This document shows positions 49,726 to 58,627 of a DNA stretch of 64,000 nt, in pieces; position 1 is the stretch's first letter; each line of letters starts with the position of its first letter. This DNA comes from Corynebacterium lactis RW2-5 (GTDB taxonomy: Bacteria > Actinomycetota > Actinomycetes > Mycobacteriales > Mycobacteriaceae): positions 744,001-808,000 of the forward strand of contig NZ_CP006841.1 of assembly GCF_001274895.1 (NCBI RefSeq), read 5' to 3'. Position numbers and translations under genes: made by a program. The notes under the pieces were generated by a model, which was not told where the DNA came from, made no database searches, and saw nothing but the letters and a program-made list of their open reading frames with translations.

Positions 49726-51239
49726 CCCCGTTAGATCTTGACCAGGCTGTTGCGGCTATGGAGGCGGCGAACCGTCTACGAGTAGACACTCCGACGAGGA
49801 TTGACCTGTGGTCTCGGCATGGCTTCGAGGGAACCGTGGGGTTGTTCGAGTCGGTGCAGGTTCGGTGGTCGGCGTCGGGGCAGGCATCATTTGTGATGCG
49901 GGGTTCGGATCCGCTGGCGGCGTTAGTTCGTTCGTGCCGTAAGAACTTGGTGCGCGTGCGTATTTGGTACGGCAGTCAGCACTGGGATGGGCGCGTGTGG
50001 GTGTCCCGAGATTCCGGTGTCGGCTCGGAATGGAAAGTCACGGCCGAGTGCGTCGGTGTTGAGCGTATCCTCGACGGGATCCTAACGTACCCGGAGCCGT
50101 TGGCAGGTATTGAGTGGGCGCAGGTACTGCGCAAATCGGTGTACACCGGCCCTGTTGCGACGGGCTTGTTGGCGCTGGTGGCGTTGAATGTGCAGCGGTT
50201 ACAGCGGCCGCATCGTCAGCTCGGTTTGCCCATCGATGTGATTCCGAAGAATCCCCTGCTTGACGGTTCCCCGTGGCGGACCTGGGCAGTGGCGATGGAA
50301 CCTATTTCCCAGGTTGCGGAGGAAATGCTTAAAGACGCGCAGGGGTACAGGCTGCGTGTCCGCCAGTGGTTGCCGGGAGATGAAAAGCCGCATCCGCTGT
50401 GGCTGCACACCACGCCTCGCATTGTTGTTGATGTTGTGCAGTCTCCGTGGCTTTATGGCGTCGGTGGTGGGTTGACGGTGTTCTCATCGTTGGCCCGTGA
50501 GATGGCGACATTCGTTGGTGACGCGGTCGGCTGGATTGCACAAGGGGCCTCCCGCAACCTGTCGAAACGCTGGAGTGAGCTGGTCAACGGCAAGCCTATC
50601 CCCGCGGTGATTTGGCAGGAGGGCTGCCCAGGTGTTCTCGACGCCAACGTTGATAATCAGCACCCGCAGGCCGCTGCCGCAGTGGTGGGCGGCGCCGCTC
50701 CGGATTGGCTGAACACGCTAATCCAGGACGGTTCGGAGTTGGCTGTCACGTCTCTACTTGGTGGCCTGGGTATCGTCATGCCAGGTTTGGGCGGAATCGT
50801 CGGCAAGGCGCTGACGAACAGGGTGGGTACGTACCAGCGGACTGTGGACTGGTCGACACTACTGCAGGTCGGGCCCGAGGCTATCCCGGAGACGTTTCAG
50901 TCCACCTCGGCCGCACTAACGCTATCGGCATCCCAGGCCGCAAGGTCGGCACTCATGGAAGCAGCGCCGCAAACGTTCACCGAGTTGACCGTCATGGACG
51001 GTATGCCATGGAGGTTCGGTGAAGACTTCCAGGTTGGCGACAGTCTCGGATGGTGGCACATGGACGGGGAACTCTACGTCGGCCCCTGCACGGGTGTGGA
51101 CATGAGCGTCACCCGTGAGGAAGGCGCAGTTATCAAAGCGAGTATTGGCACCCCGCCGATTATCGCTCCTGGTGAACAAGCAAAGCGCATCGCGTCATCT
51201 GCGGTGACTATCGCGAACGCGCTCACTCTCAAGTACTAA
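49719..51239 (+). CDS. Tail-associated baseplate protein (ReqiPepy6 gp37-like)
   Basis: The 506-residue protein begins with a hub domain (IDLWSRHGFEGTVGLFESVQ, then RIWYGSQHWDGRVWVSRDSG) and continues with a mixed region (SLLGGLGIVMPGLGGIVGKA). This fits the siphovirus gp37-like tail proteins found directly after Dit. It probably forms the tail-end hub or an adhesin support. The start overlaps the previous gene by seven bases, behind AGGAGG. Confidence 0.8.
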   Translation: MVAPLDLDQAVAAMEAANRLRVDTPTRIDLWSRHGFEGTVGLFESVQVRWSASGQASFVMRGSDPLAALVRSCRKNLVRVRIWYGSQHWDGRVWVSRDSGVGSEWKVTAECVGVERILDGILTYPEPLAGIEWAQVLRKSVYTGPVATGLLALVALNVQRLQRPHRQLGLPIDVIPKNPLLDGSPWRTWAVAMEPISQVAEEMLKDAQGYRLRVRQWLPGDEKPHPLWLHTTPRIVVDVVQSPWLYGVGGGLTVFSSLAREMATFVGDAVGWIAQGASRNLSKRWSELVNGKPIPAVIWQEGCPGVLDANVDNQHPQAAAAVVGGAAPDWLNTLIQDGSELAVTSLLGGLGIVMPGLGGIVGKALTNRVGTYQRTVDWSTLLQVGPEAIPETFQSTSAALTLSASQAARSALMEAAPQTFTELTVMDGMPWRFGEDFQVGDSLGWWHMDGELYVGPCTGVDMSVTREEGAVIKASIGTPPIIAPGEQAKRIASSAVTIANALTLKY

Positions 51240-51251
51240 GGAGGAAAAGAA

Positions 51252-52328
51252 ATGGTGTCTTTTAAGATTCCGGCGGTGCTGGAGCTCCTGCTGAAAGACC
51301 AGTGGGATATCCGGTCTACACAGCGCGGTGTACTCACAATGGAGGGTGGTAACACCATCACCGCGGAAATCCCGGCCATCAAGGGGGATAAGGGAGACCC
51401 GGGCCGTGATGGTTTGCCACCCCGGTTTCGTGAACCTGTGCACGAGACAGAGTTGCCGCACCCGAAATCGCTAACTAAGCAAGATATCGGCTGGTTCTGG
51501 CCGATTATCGGCTCATCCACGGTATACACATACAACGGTTTTGACCTCATCCCGATTGAAAACTATCTCGGTGCCCGCGGCCCTGTAGGGCCCGCCCCGA
51601 AAATTCGCATCGGGGAAGTCAATGCTGCAGACGCGCCGCGAGTCGTAGCTCGGGAGGACAGCGACGGCGCAACGATTCTTGACATTGATGTGCCGAAGGG
51701 CAAGCAAGGTGAGCAGGGCATCAAGGGGGATACAGGCAACTCTGCGTCGATTAGTCGAGCAGACGACTACGACGATGGTGGGAAACCAGGCCAGCCTGGT
51801 GACGTTCTTACCCTCCGCAAGGATGGAGACTGGGGCCCAGCACGGCCACAGCTTGGTGCGGGTGTGGTAAAGAGGTCCGGGTCGGATGAGAACTGGCGGG
51901 CTATCGATACTGGCGCGTTCTGGGGCGGGGACTACGTGGGTATTACTGAGTTAACGGTCCCGCCTCAGCCGTTTCCGTGGGAGCCAGAAGTCTACGGCAT
52001 GGTCGATTTGAAGGTTGACGGCATCATGGTGCGGATGGATGTCGAAGCGCGACTTGGTGCGGTTTCAGGTCCACTCCTTGCGCTGGGGCCTGGCCCATCG
52101 TCGAACAAAATGATTGGCGAATGGGTTACCCGCCAGATTGTGCCCGCGGCTGATGAGACTGCAAGCTTTAACGCTTCGTCGACGGTCGTTCCCGCAGGGC
52201 AGTCGGCTGTCATTCACTTGATTGCGCGGCGTGTGGAATCGTTATCGAAAATTACCCTGCAGACTCGTAAAGAGCGGGCGTACCTGAGAGTGAATGTCAA
52301 CCCGGTGCGGGTGGAGTCTGAGCTATGA
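51252..52328 (+). CDS. Minor tail protein with collagen-like segments
   Basis: A 358-residue protein with short Gly-X-Y stretches (GDKGDPGRDGLPP around residue 45; KGKQGEQGIKGDTGNS around residue 155) that may trimerise, and a globular beta-rich C-terminal part (VDLKVDGIMVRMDVEARLGA). Baseplate-fibre proteins of this kind are common in Corynebacterium and Mycobacterium phages. It is coupled to the next gene through an ATGA overlap. Confidence 0.75.
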   Translation: MVSFKIPAVLELLLKDQWDIRSTQRGVLTMEGGNTITAEIPAIKGDKGDPGRDGLPPRFREPVHETELPHPKSLTKQDIGWFWPIIGSSTVYTYNGFDLIPIENYLGARGPVGPAPKIRIGEVNAADAPRVVAREDSDGATILDIDVPKGKQGEQGIKGDTGNSASISRADDYDDGGKPGQPGDVLTLRKDGDWGPARPQLGAGVVKRSGSDENWRAIDTGAFWGGDYVGITELTVPPQPFPWEPEVYGMVDLKVDGIMVRMDVEARLGAVSGPLLALGPGPSSNKMIGEWVTRQIVPAADETASFNASSTVVPAGQSAVIHLIARRVESLSKITLQTRKERAYLRVNVNPVRVESEL

Positions 52329-53002
52329 GTCTCCTAGATTCGATGGGGCTCGGCCGTGACCTACGTGACGAGGGGGCCGTAGGCCAGTTCGAAACGGCGG
52401 TTGCGGCGCCGGCGGTAACACAAGCTGCGGGTGACTGGGATAGGCAAATGCTGGGCCCCTTGCGGCAGCAGCAGGATTATCTCGCTGGTGTACGCGGATA
52501 CTGCGCGGCGTACATGTCAAAGAACATCAATGGTGAGTGGGGGCCGGATAACACTAGAAAACTACCGTTTGACGCCCAACATGGGGAGGGGGCGAAAGGC
52601 GCTCATGTCGACCCGGAGAAGGGCGGCATCGTTTTTGATGAGCCTGGGGTGTGGCTGGTGTCGCTGTATACCACGGCGCGGTGGACAGCCTATACAGCTT
52701 CGTGGCTTGATACGGACTCGGTTCGTGTGACAATGCGCGCCAAATCGCCGAAGGGGCAAGTCTTCGACGAGAAGATACTGCAGCATTTATCCGGTAAGTC
52801 TGCGGTGTCTCCGACGATCACGGTGCCAATGGTGGTGAAGGAAGCGGGTTCCTACATTGAGGTGGAGGGGTGGTCGTCCCGCTACCGGTGGTGGGACGGT
52901 GGCACGAAGTTCTCCATGCTGACAGTGGTGAAGCAGGACAACCGGCCGGAAAAACCAGGCGCGTTGACTGTGTCTGACGAACGGAAGGAAACGTCACAGT
53001 GA
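52325..53002 (+). CDS. Minor tail protein
   Basis: A 225-residue protein with a beta-sandwich-like C-terminal half (GIVFDEPGVWLVSLYTTARW, VTVPMVVKEAGSYIEVEGWS-like). It follows the collagen-like protein and precedes the coiled-coil fibre protein with four-base overlaps, so it is a tail-tip component by position. No enzymatic motif is visible. Confidence 0.7.
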   Translation: MSLLDSMGLGRDLRDEGAVGQFETAVAAPAVTQAAGDWDRQMLGPLRQQQDYLAGVRGYCAAYMSKNINGEWGPDNTRKLPFDAQHGEGAKGAHVDPEKGGIVFDEPGVWLVSLYTTARWTAYTASWLDTDSVRVTMRAKSPKGQVFDEKILQHLSGKSAVSPTITVPMVVKEAGSYIEVEGWSSRYRWWDGGTKFSMLTVVKQDNRPEKPGALTVSDERKETSQ

Positions 53003-54204
53003 CATTTAAGACTTTTGTGATGACCGACGAATGGAGAGTCGCCCAGCCTGGGGACGTCGATGATAAGGAAACTCAGATGCTCCGGCGGGGTATCACTGGC
53101 CACGCGGAGTTAACACCAGTCCTGCCTGAGGGCACTCGTGTCGATGATGACCCGCGCGCCTGGTCTCTACTGTCTCGAACTGTACGAGCTGATTATCATC
53201 TCGGTAGGCTGGTTGGCCCCGATGGGTTAGACGGTGTTCGCCTTGTCGGCTGGGTAAACGGGAAACCTGTCGCGTGGAAGGTCAAGCGTCAGCTTCGATT
53301 CAACCGTGAAACGCGCATTAAGCTTCCCGATGTTGTGGTGGCTCCGGTAGAAGATACGGCGCATCTGCCAGATCTCGCACCGATGGACCCCGATGATATT
53401 AAGCGGCTGCCGGAAGTGCGCGTGGCTATTAATGACGTCATCAACGACATCCGTGTTGTTAAGGATGGGCTGGCCGAGGCACGTGAGAATGTGTCAAAGG
53501 TAGAGGGGTTGGCTGATCGTGCTGAGAAGGCCGCGGCTACTATTCCCGCGTTCGAAGATGCTGTTGTTAAAGTAACGTCCGCGTCTACTGTGGTGGAGGA
53601 AGCGACGCGCCGGGCGGAGGCCGCGGCGGGGGATTCGGAGATGCACGCGGAGGAAGCCTCTGCTTCTCAGGTGGCGTCGGAGTCGGCCCGTGATGAGTCG
53701 AGGTTGGCGCGTGATACTGGTACTGCGGCACGGGATGAGGTTACATCTCTGGCGGTGTCGATTAAGGCTGATAGGTCTGCTGCTGAGGAAGCGGCCCGCA
53801 ACGCTGAGGCCACCGCAAAACGTGAGGCGGCTGCAGCGGTCGCCGCGCTTGTGGACTCGGCCCCGGAGCACCTGGATACCCTTGCGGAGATAGCCCAGCT
53901 GTTAACGAAGCAAGGCGATGCGGCATCAGCGTTGACGCAGACGGTGGCAGGTAAAGCACCGCTGAAGCACACGCATCAGGTGGGTGATATCTCGGGGCTG
54001 CAGGCCACATTATCGGGTAAGGCAGAGGCGTCTCATCAGCATTCGATTTCTCAGGTTGAAGAACTGCAGTCGACGTTGGATGGGATTCGTGATGAGTTGG
54101 CCAAGCGCGCTAGAGGTAATTTTGATTTCACCGTTGCGACGAAGCCTCCCGGGCCGGGTACTCCGGCGACGACAGTGACGGTGATTACGAAGGTGCTGCC
54201 GTAG
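52999..54204 (+). CDS. Tail fibre protein with long coiled coil
   Basis: The 401-residue protein has an N-terminal globular domain (about 1-130, with LLSRTVRADYHLGRLVGPDG), then about 200 residues of Ala/Glu-rich coiled coil (VEEATRRAEAAAGDSEMHAE), and a C-terminal repeat of the tail-fibre kind (HTHQVGDISGLQATLSGKAE, HQHSISQVEELQSTLDGI). These H-x-H motifs are typical of metal-binding trimeric fibres. The GTG at 52999 overlaps the previous stop. Confidence 0.82.
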   Translation: MTFKTFVMTDEWRVAQPGDVDDKETQMLRRGITGHAELTPVLPEGTRVDDDPRAWSLLSRTVRADYHLGRLVGPDGLDGVRLVGWVNGKPVAWKVKRQLRFNRETRIKLPDVVVAPVEDTAHLPDLAPMDPDDIKRLPEVRVAINDVINDIRVVKDGLAEARENVSKVEGLADRAEKAAATIPAFEDAVVKVTSASTVVEEATRRAEAAAGDSEMHAEEASASQVASESARDESRLARDTGTAARDEVTSLAVSIKADRSAAEEAARNAEATAKREAAAAVAALVDSAPEHLDTLAEIAQLLTKQGDAASALTQTVAGKAPLKHTHQVGDISGLQATLSGKAEASHQHSISQVEELQSTLDGIRDELAKRARGNFDFTVATKPPGPGTPATTVTVITKVLP

Positions 54205-55610
54205 TGATTTTTCATGGTGGCAATACTGTGCAGCGCGTGTTTGTCGGGGAGCAGGAGGCCACGGAGGTTTATCGTGGCCGTGACCTCATTTGGGCGAAGC
54301 GGCTCGGCGGCATGTGGCGTTATGTTTTCGAGGGCCGCGGCGGCGTCTACGATGCGCACACCTACGCCGCTGAGAACGGGCAAGGCAGACTCAGCGTGGA
54401 AGATACAAGTTTCCCGTTCTCTGTCGCCAGCGGCTACCCCGGGCTGGTGTTCATGACAGCCAACCCGGTGCAGGTCACCTCCCATACGGCGATGGTGCTG
54501 CATTCTGGGCTGCTTGCCCCGCCGGTCGGGGAGGATATTCTGCTCGAGGTCGAGTTGTTTATGAACGGCAACGATGCCGGGGCGTGGGAATTCGGCCTGT
54601 TTAATAACCGTATTGGTCTGGTTTTTGACCGCACCGGTCTAGAAATCAATATGCGGCCGCGCCTATGGGCGGGGCGGAACGAGACGAAACTGCCGCTACA
54701 TGGCGCTGCTGATGATTCGGAAGTAGAAGGGCGTAAGGGCGGCCATGTTGGGCTATGGATCAGCCCAAAGAACGGGTGGGTGCGCGCCTACCTAGGGCGG
54801 GAATTTGTGAAGGAGCTGCCGCTGGATAAGTCGGTGCTGTTTGCTGACCGGCCGTTGAATTTCCGGTTTGCTAACCGTGCCGCGTTTTTCATCAGCCCGA
54901 TTGGTCCATTTACGCCGGTGCCAGTCCCCATTTTCCCGCCTGGTATTCATGCCGTGCAGCAGTCCACAGGGGTCATGGCGTTCCGGCGTGCGCATCAGCT
55001 CGGATGGACGGAGGGATACGTCGAACCGCCACCGGAGCCGACCCCGGAAACTGATACTCCGACAGTAGAGGCTGATAACTCCCTGTCGCTAGAGGTTGAG
55101 TACGTGGTGCAGGGTTCGCATCGTGTGGAGGTTCCGCAGTGGGCCCGCTCGGTACAAGTCGTCGCCCTCGGTGGTGGCGGTGGTGGTTCCGGTGGGGATG
55201 CGTTGGGGTTGGGGGCGTGTAATGGTGGCGATGCCGGGCAGTGGGCGTCAGGGACGTTTACGGATTTGCCGGAAACCTTGTCGCTGTTCGTGGGGGCTGG
55301 TGGGCAGCCAGGGGCAAGTGTTAAGGGCGGCTATGAGGGGCAGGCGTCGTGGGTGCGCACTGGCTCGGGGGATGTGACTGCAGCACCCGGTGGTGGTGGC
55401 CAAGGATATGGTGATCCCATTGGTAGGTCCGCGGGGGTTAGGGAGTTTTTTGGTCGCCGTTTTGTCGGCGGCGAGATTGCGTGGCAGACCGAGCCTGGTA
55501 AGGCTCCGGGTGGTGGCGGTGGTGCTGCGAGCACTAAGCCCATCGGCCGCACGCTAGGTGGTGCTGGTGGTGCCGGTAAGGTGTGGCTGCGCTTTTCATC
55601 GAACCCATAA
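54204..55610 (+). CDS. Glycine-rich tail tip / receptor-binding protein
   Basis: The 468-residue protein starts with a short tail-anchor motif (FHGGNTVQRVFVGEQEATEV) and a lectin-like beta domain (LLEVELFMNGNDAGAWEFGL). A Pro/Thr linker (EPPPEPTPETDTPTVE) leads to a Gly-rich C-terminal domain (VVALGGGGGGSGGDALGL, PGGGGGAASTKP), a fold often found in receptor-binding tips. It is the last tail gene, next to the endolysin, and probably sets host range. Confidence 0.72.
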   Translation: MIFHGGNTVQRVFVGEQEATEVYRGRDLIWAKRLGGMWRYVFEGRGGVYDAHTYAAENGQGRLSVEDTSFPFSVASGYPGLVFMTANPVQVTSHTAMVLHSGLLAPPVGEDILLEVELFMNGNDAGAWEFGLFNNRIGLVFDRTGLEINMRPRLWAGRNETKLPLHGAADDSEVEGRKGGHVGLWISPKNGWVRAYLGREFVKELPLDKSVLFADRPLNFRFANRAAFFISPIGPFTPVPVPIFPPGIHAVQQSTGVMAFRRAHQLGWTEGYVEPPPEPTPETDTPTVEADNSLSLEVEYVVQGSHRVEVPQWARSVQVVALGGGGGGSGGDALGLGACNGGDAGQWASGTFTDLPETLSLFVGAGGQPGASVKGGYEGQASWVRTGSGDVTAAPGGGGQGYGDPIGRSAGVREFFGRRFVGGEIAWQTEPGKAPGGGGGAASTKPIGRTLGGAGGAGKVWLRFSSNP

Positions 55611-55631
55611 TTCGTTCAAGGAGGTAGAGCT

Positions 55632-56879
55632 ATGGTCACAATGCCAGTCGATAAGGGCTTTTACGTCACCTCTGGGTTCGGTCCCAGGTGGGGGACGCAC
55701 CATTGGGGCACTGATTTCGGGTGTGATGGCGGTTCGGGTGGGAAGCCGATTTACGCGGTGAAGGACGGCACCATCGCGCGTGTCGGCCCCGCGACGGGGT
55801 TCGGCCAGTGGATTGGGGTTGACCACCCGGCCAGCAACGGTGGCGGTGAAACGATCTACGGCCACATTATTCCCGAGGTGTCGCTTGGGCAGCAGGTGCG
55901 TGAGGGGCAGCGTATTGGGCGCATTGACCCCAACCGCGCCACCAACGGAGGTGTTGACCCGCATCTGCATTTGGAATGGCACAGGTATTCATGGGTGCCG
56001 CCCGGCCCGGATCGTCTTGATCCGATGGTGATGCTTAAGGGTGCGCGGTGGCCGGGAGAAGTTAAAGCGCCTGTTAGTGAATCTACGGAGGTTAAGAAAG
56101 TGGCTGATAATGCCGTTGATATTGATAAACACCATCTGATTACGTTTGGTCGGCCTACGCCGTTACCGAAGAAGCGAATCATCGTTCACACGACGGAGAA
56201 CACTCCGGGCACGTCCTCGCAGGCAATCCTGGATTACCAGGTGCGCAGTCGCACGGGGTCGTATCACCGACTAGTGGACGCGACCGGCAAGATTACGCTC
56301 GCCAATACGGATGATTGGCAAACCTGGTCGGTGGGCAACAAGGGCAACGATATTGCCTTACACGTCTCCCTTGTGGCGCAGGCGAAGATGACCCGCCCCG
56401 AATGGCTAGCACAGCCAAAGATGCTGGAGGGCTGCGCTCGCGTTGTCGCGTATTGGGCGCGCACCTACGACATCCCGCTAGTGAAACTAACGCGCGAGGA
56501 GTTGGGGGCCGGAAAGCACGGTGTCGCCGGACACCTGGAGGCGCAGGTATGGGGCAATACTGACCACTGGGACCCTGGCTACCACTTCCCCTACGATGTG
56601 GTGCTCGCCAGGGCGAAGGAAATCAACGCCGGTAAATCAGCCCCGGCGGTGGCAATCCCGCCATCACCGGCACCGAAGGCACCGCTGACGCTGGATACCC
56701 CGTGCAAGTCGCATGTTCCCGGTTCGAAGCATGTGGCACCATTGGCGGACTACATCATGTATATCGACCGGGGCGTGTATGAGGGCCGCAGGATGATTGA
56801 CAGCAACGCGAAGCGTCTGGAGGCGTTGGAGAAGAAGTTTGACCGGCTGCTTGAGTTGGTCGAAAAGAAAGAACAGTAA
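55632..56879 (+). CDS. Two-domain endolysin: M23 peptidase plus type-2 amidase
   Basis: The 415-residue protein combines an N-terminal M23 metallopeptidase (about 10-130: SGFGPRWGTHHWGTDFG with the zinc His and Asp, HLHLEWH as the second metal motif) with an N-acetylmuramoyl-L-alanine amidase of the PGRP/Amidase_2 type (about 175-330: IIVHTTENTPG, YHRLVDATGKI, HGVAGHLEAQVWGNTDH). A C-terminal coiled stretch (RLEALEKKFDRLLELVEKKE) is probably for wall binding or oligomerisation. No signal peptide is seen, so it needs a holin. The start follows AAGGAGG. Confidence 0.9.
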   Translation: MVTMPVDKGFYVTSGFGPRWGTHHWGTDFGCDGGSGGKPIYAVKDGTIARVGPATGFGQWIGVDHPASNGGGETIYGHIIPEVSLGQQVREGQRIGRIDPNRATNGGVDPHLHLEWHRYSWVPPGPDRLDPMVMLKGARWPGEVKAPVSESTEVKKVADNAVDIDKHHLITFGRPTPLPKKRIIVHTTENTPGTSSQAILDYQVRSRTGSYHRLVDATGKITLANTDDWQTWSVGNKGNDIALHVSLVAQAKMTRPEWLAQPKMLEGCARVVAYWARTYDIPLVKLTREELGAGKHGVAGHLEAQVWGNTDHWDPGYHFPYDVVLARAKEINAGKSAPAVAIPPSPAPKAPLTLDTPCKSHVPGSKHVAPLADYIMYIDRGVYEGRRMIDSNAKRLEALEKKFDRLLELVEKKEQ

Positions 56880-56933
56880 GCACCCCGGCGGGGTGCTTTT
56901 TTCATGCCCGCGTGATCGTCGCGCGGGCTTTTT
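56879..56933 (+). terminator. Double terminator after the endolysin gene
   Basis: Two hairpins in tandem: AGCACCCC/GGGGTGCT followed by TTTTTT (56879-56902), then GCCCGCG/CGCGGGC followed by TTTTT (56906-56933). Confidence 0.85.
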
Positions 56934-56958
56934 CTATAGCCATAGGAGGCAAAAAGTC

Positions 56959-57324
56959 ATGGAAAAGATTCGATCTATTGTTCCCGCTGGTGCGCGCCTG
57001 ACCTGGTACGCCGTAGCGTCCGCTGTGATCACTGCGCTGGTGTCGTGGGGCGTGCTGAGCGAAGAAGCGGCACCAGCCGTGACCGGCGTAGTCATCGCGG
57101 TGGTCACCCTTGTTTTCGCGATTGTGCACTCGACTACCCCGTGGCGGCAGGCCCTGTACGCGGTGGCAGCGAGTGTGGCTGTCCTCGGCGCGTACCTTGG
57201 TTGGGGCAGTGGCGTACAGATGGATGCGCTCCTAGCCGTGATTGCGCCGGTGCTGGGCATCACGACGGCGGCAGCCACCACCAACGCCGGCGAGTATGTC
57301 GGTGAGCACCGGGCGGGGGAGTAG
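56959..57324 (+). CDS. Holin-like membrane protein
   Basis: The 121-residue protein has three hydrophobic helices (LTWYAVASAVITALVSWGVL, AVTGVVIAVVTLVFAIV, LYAVAASVAVLGAYLGW) and a charged C-terminus. Directly after the endolysin, this fits a holin that opens the membrane for lysis. The ATG at 56959 follows AGGAGG. Confidence 0.78.
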   Translation: MEKIRSIVPAGARLTWYAVASAVITALVSWGVLSEEAAPAVTGVVIAVVTLVFAIVHSTTPWRQALYAVAASVAVLGAYLGWGSGVQMDALLAVIAPVLGITTAAATTNAGEYVGEHRAGE

Positions 57325-57327
57325 GCC

Positions 57328-57732
57328 ATGTTAGGGTGGGTGTTTAGCCCGCGGCTTATTGCGGCCGTGTGGGCGGTGTTCGCGGCATCCACCTCGGCAG
57401 GCTACTACGGCAAGAGCGTCAGCGCGCTTACTCCTGTTGAATCGGTTCTGCCCGCGGGGAGCCCGGCGTTTGCGTGGGCGGTTGCTGCCACTTTGCTCAT
57501 CGTTGGGGCTAGTGCGCCGGTAACCGCCCGGTGGGCCGCGGTCGGGCGGGTTTCACGGACGATTGGGATCGCGATTGTGGGGGCGCTGCTGGCTATGTGG
57601 GCTATTAGCTTCGCGATTGATGCTGTTGTTGATGGCTCTCGGATGTGGATTAGCGCGAAGAATTACTCGATGCTGGCCGCAACCGCCATAGCGTCGGGCG
57701 CTGTCATGGGACGAAACTATGCCAAGCACTAA
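57328..57732 (+). CDS. Second holin-like membrane protein
   Basis: A 134-residue protein with four predicted membrane helices (LIAAVWAVFAASTSAGYYG, AFAWAVAATLLIVGASAPV, TIGIAIVGALLAMWAISFAI, SMLAATAIASGAVMG). Actinophages often encode two or three adjacent membrane proteins in the lysis cassette, one of which is the holin and another an antiholin. Which is which cannot be told here. Confidence 0.72.
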   Translation: MLGWVFSPRLIAAVWAVFAASTSAGYYGKSVSALTPVESVLPAGSPAFAWAVAATLLIVGASAPVTARWAAVGRVSRTIGIAIVGALLAMWAISFAIDAVVDGSRMWISAKNYSMLAATAIASGAVMGRNYAKH

Positions 57733-57743
57733 GGAGGTCTTTC

Positions 57744-58154
57744 ATGGACTTCGGTTGGGCAGACCTTCTTGCAGCGCTCCCGGGAGCAATCGTTGGCATC
57801 GTGGTCGCATGGCTGGGTCTTAAGGGCCGCAAGGAAGAGGCGACGGTTCAGTTCAACGGTGACCTTTTGCAGCGGCAGGGGGATCGTATCGCGCGGCTTG
57901 AGACTCGCCTGGATGATGTCGAGGCGGCGCTGCGGGCGACGCAGGTGTTGTTGAGGGTCGAGGAGGACCGCACGCATCAGTTGCGTCGTGCACTGGAGGA
58001 CGCGATTGACTGGCTGCGTGACTTTGTTGATTGGGTGCGCAGTGACCGTAAGGCTGCGCCTCCGGAGCCGGATATTTCGGATTTGGCGGCGGTGGTGCGT
58101 GCGTCGTATCAGTCGCCGACAGCCAGGAATCCTCCGCGGGACGAGTTAGATTAA
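57744..58154 (+). CDS. Lysis-cassette membrane protein with coiled coil
   Basis: A 136-residue protein with one N-terminal membrane helix (WADLLAALPGAIVGIVVAWLG) and a following coiled coil (RIARLETRLDDVEAALRAT, then RTHQLRRALEDAIDWLRDF). The layout resembles small DUF2746-type phage proteins placed after holins. It is the last phage gene before the right end. Confidence 0.72.
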   Translation: MDFGWADLLAALPGAIVGIVVAWLGLKGRKEEATVQFNGDLLQRQGDRIARLETRLDDVEAALRATQVLLRVEEDRTHQLRRALEDAIDWLRDFVDWVRSDRKAAPPEPDISDLAAVVRASYQSPTARNPPRDELD

Positions 58155-58158
58155 GCAT

Positions 58159-58217
58159 GCCCCACTGGTTTAGTTGTTCGGGTTTTTCGAACTTCTGGCT
58201 GGTGGGGCTTCTTTTTT
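58159..58217 (+). terminator. Terminator at the prophage right end
   Basis: GCCCCAC (58159-58165) pairs with GTGGGGC (58202-58208), an inner GTTCG/CGAAC hairpin lies between, and TTCTTTTTT follows. Confidence 0.75.
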
Positions 58218-58231
58218 GTGTCTGCTAATCG

Positions 58232-58254
58232 CACGACATTTCCACGACATCTGA
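58232..58254. repeat. Putative integrase arm-type site, right end
   Basis: The sequence CACGACA-T-TTCCACGACATCTGA matches 16785-16807 with one change. It is 105 bp inside the attR core, against 50 bp at the left, giving asymmetric arms in attP. Confidence 0.6.
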
Positions 58255-58309
58255 CCCAATATCGCCCAACATTAGGCAATATTAGCGGGGGTAGTCCGAT
58301 AGGGGAAAA

Positions 58310-58347
58310 CCCCGCCTGAACTCGCAAAACACCAGTTCAAGACGGGG
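58310..58347. other. Inverted repeat next to attR
   Basis: CCCCGCCTGAACT (58310-58322) pairs almost fully with AGTTCAAGACGGGG (58334-58347). It sits between the arm site and the core, where an excisionase or IHF-like factor could act. No T tract supports a terminator. Confidence 0.4.
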
Positions 58348-58357
58348 GGTAGAAACG

Positions 58358-58430
58358 TGCCCCCAGAAGGATTCGAACCCTCGACCAATCGGGTAGAAGC
58401 CGACTGCTCTGTCCACTGAGCTATGGAGGC
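58358..58430 (-). tRNA. tRNA-Arg (anticodon TCT), prophage integration target
   Basis: On the minus strand the acceptor GCCTCCA pairs with TGGGGGC, the D arm is AGCTC..GAGC, the anticodon stem GTCGG/CCGAT encloses CTTCTAC (anticodon TCT) and the T loop TTCGAAT is standard. Its 3' portion is the attR core, supplied by the phage, so the gene stays intact. Confidence 0.94.
58359..58380. repeat. attR core of the prophage
   Basis: Exact copy of the 22-bp core at 16713-16734. It covers the acceptor and T-arm 3' side of tRNA-Arg, the usual target of tyrosine integrases. Confidence 0.9.
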
Positions 58431-58627
58431 TGACAAAGAACTTATTGTAGCGTCAACCGCCGTGGCTCACGCAATCGGGGCAGTGCTCGAGGCTTAGTCT
58501 CGTGGCGGAAGGTGCCTTTGGGAGTTGTTGCCCCTCCAGGCAATTAATATGTGTGCCCGCTACTCTGTGTGGTTTAGGTGTACAACCGGTTCTTGTCCGA
58601 GCGGATAACCCGACTAGGCTTGGCACT

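Larger units (their letters stand above)
16713..58380. mobile_element. Temperate siphovirus prophage (about 41.7 kb) integrated in tRNA-Arg(TCT)
   Basis: A tyrosine integrase lies next to attL, and a complete modular siphovirus genome follows: immunity, recombination/replication, packaging, HK97-type head, long-tail genes with a 1792-residue tape measure, and lysis. Exact 22-bp core repeats bound it, and the phage end restores the tRNA 3' end. Lesions seen are a frameshift in the portal gene, an apparent homopolymer fusion in an early gene and a truncated helicase, so inducibility is uncertain. Confidence 0.96.

Noticed and set aside
53494-54010. Minus-strand frames opposite the coiled-coil fibre gene
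   Set aside because: Ala/Ser-rich antisense shadows with no starts or motifs.
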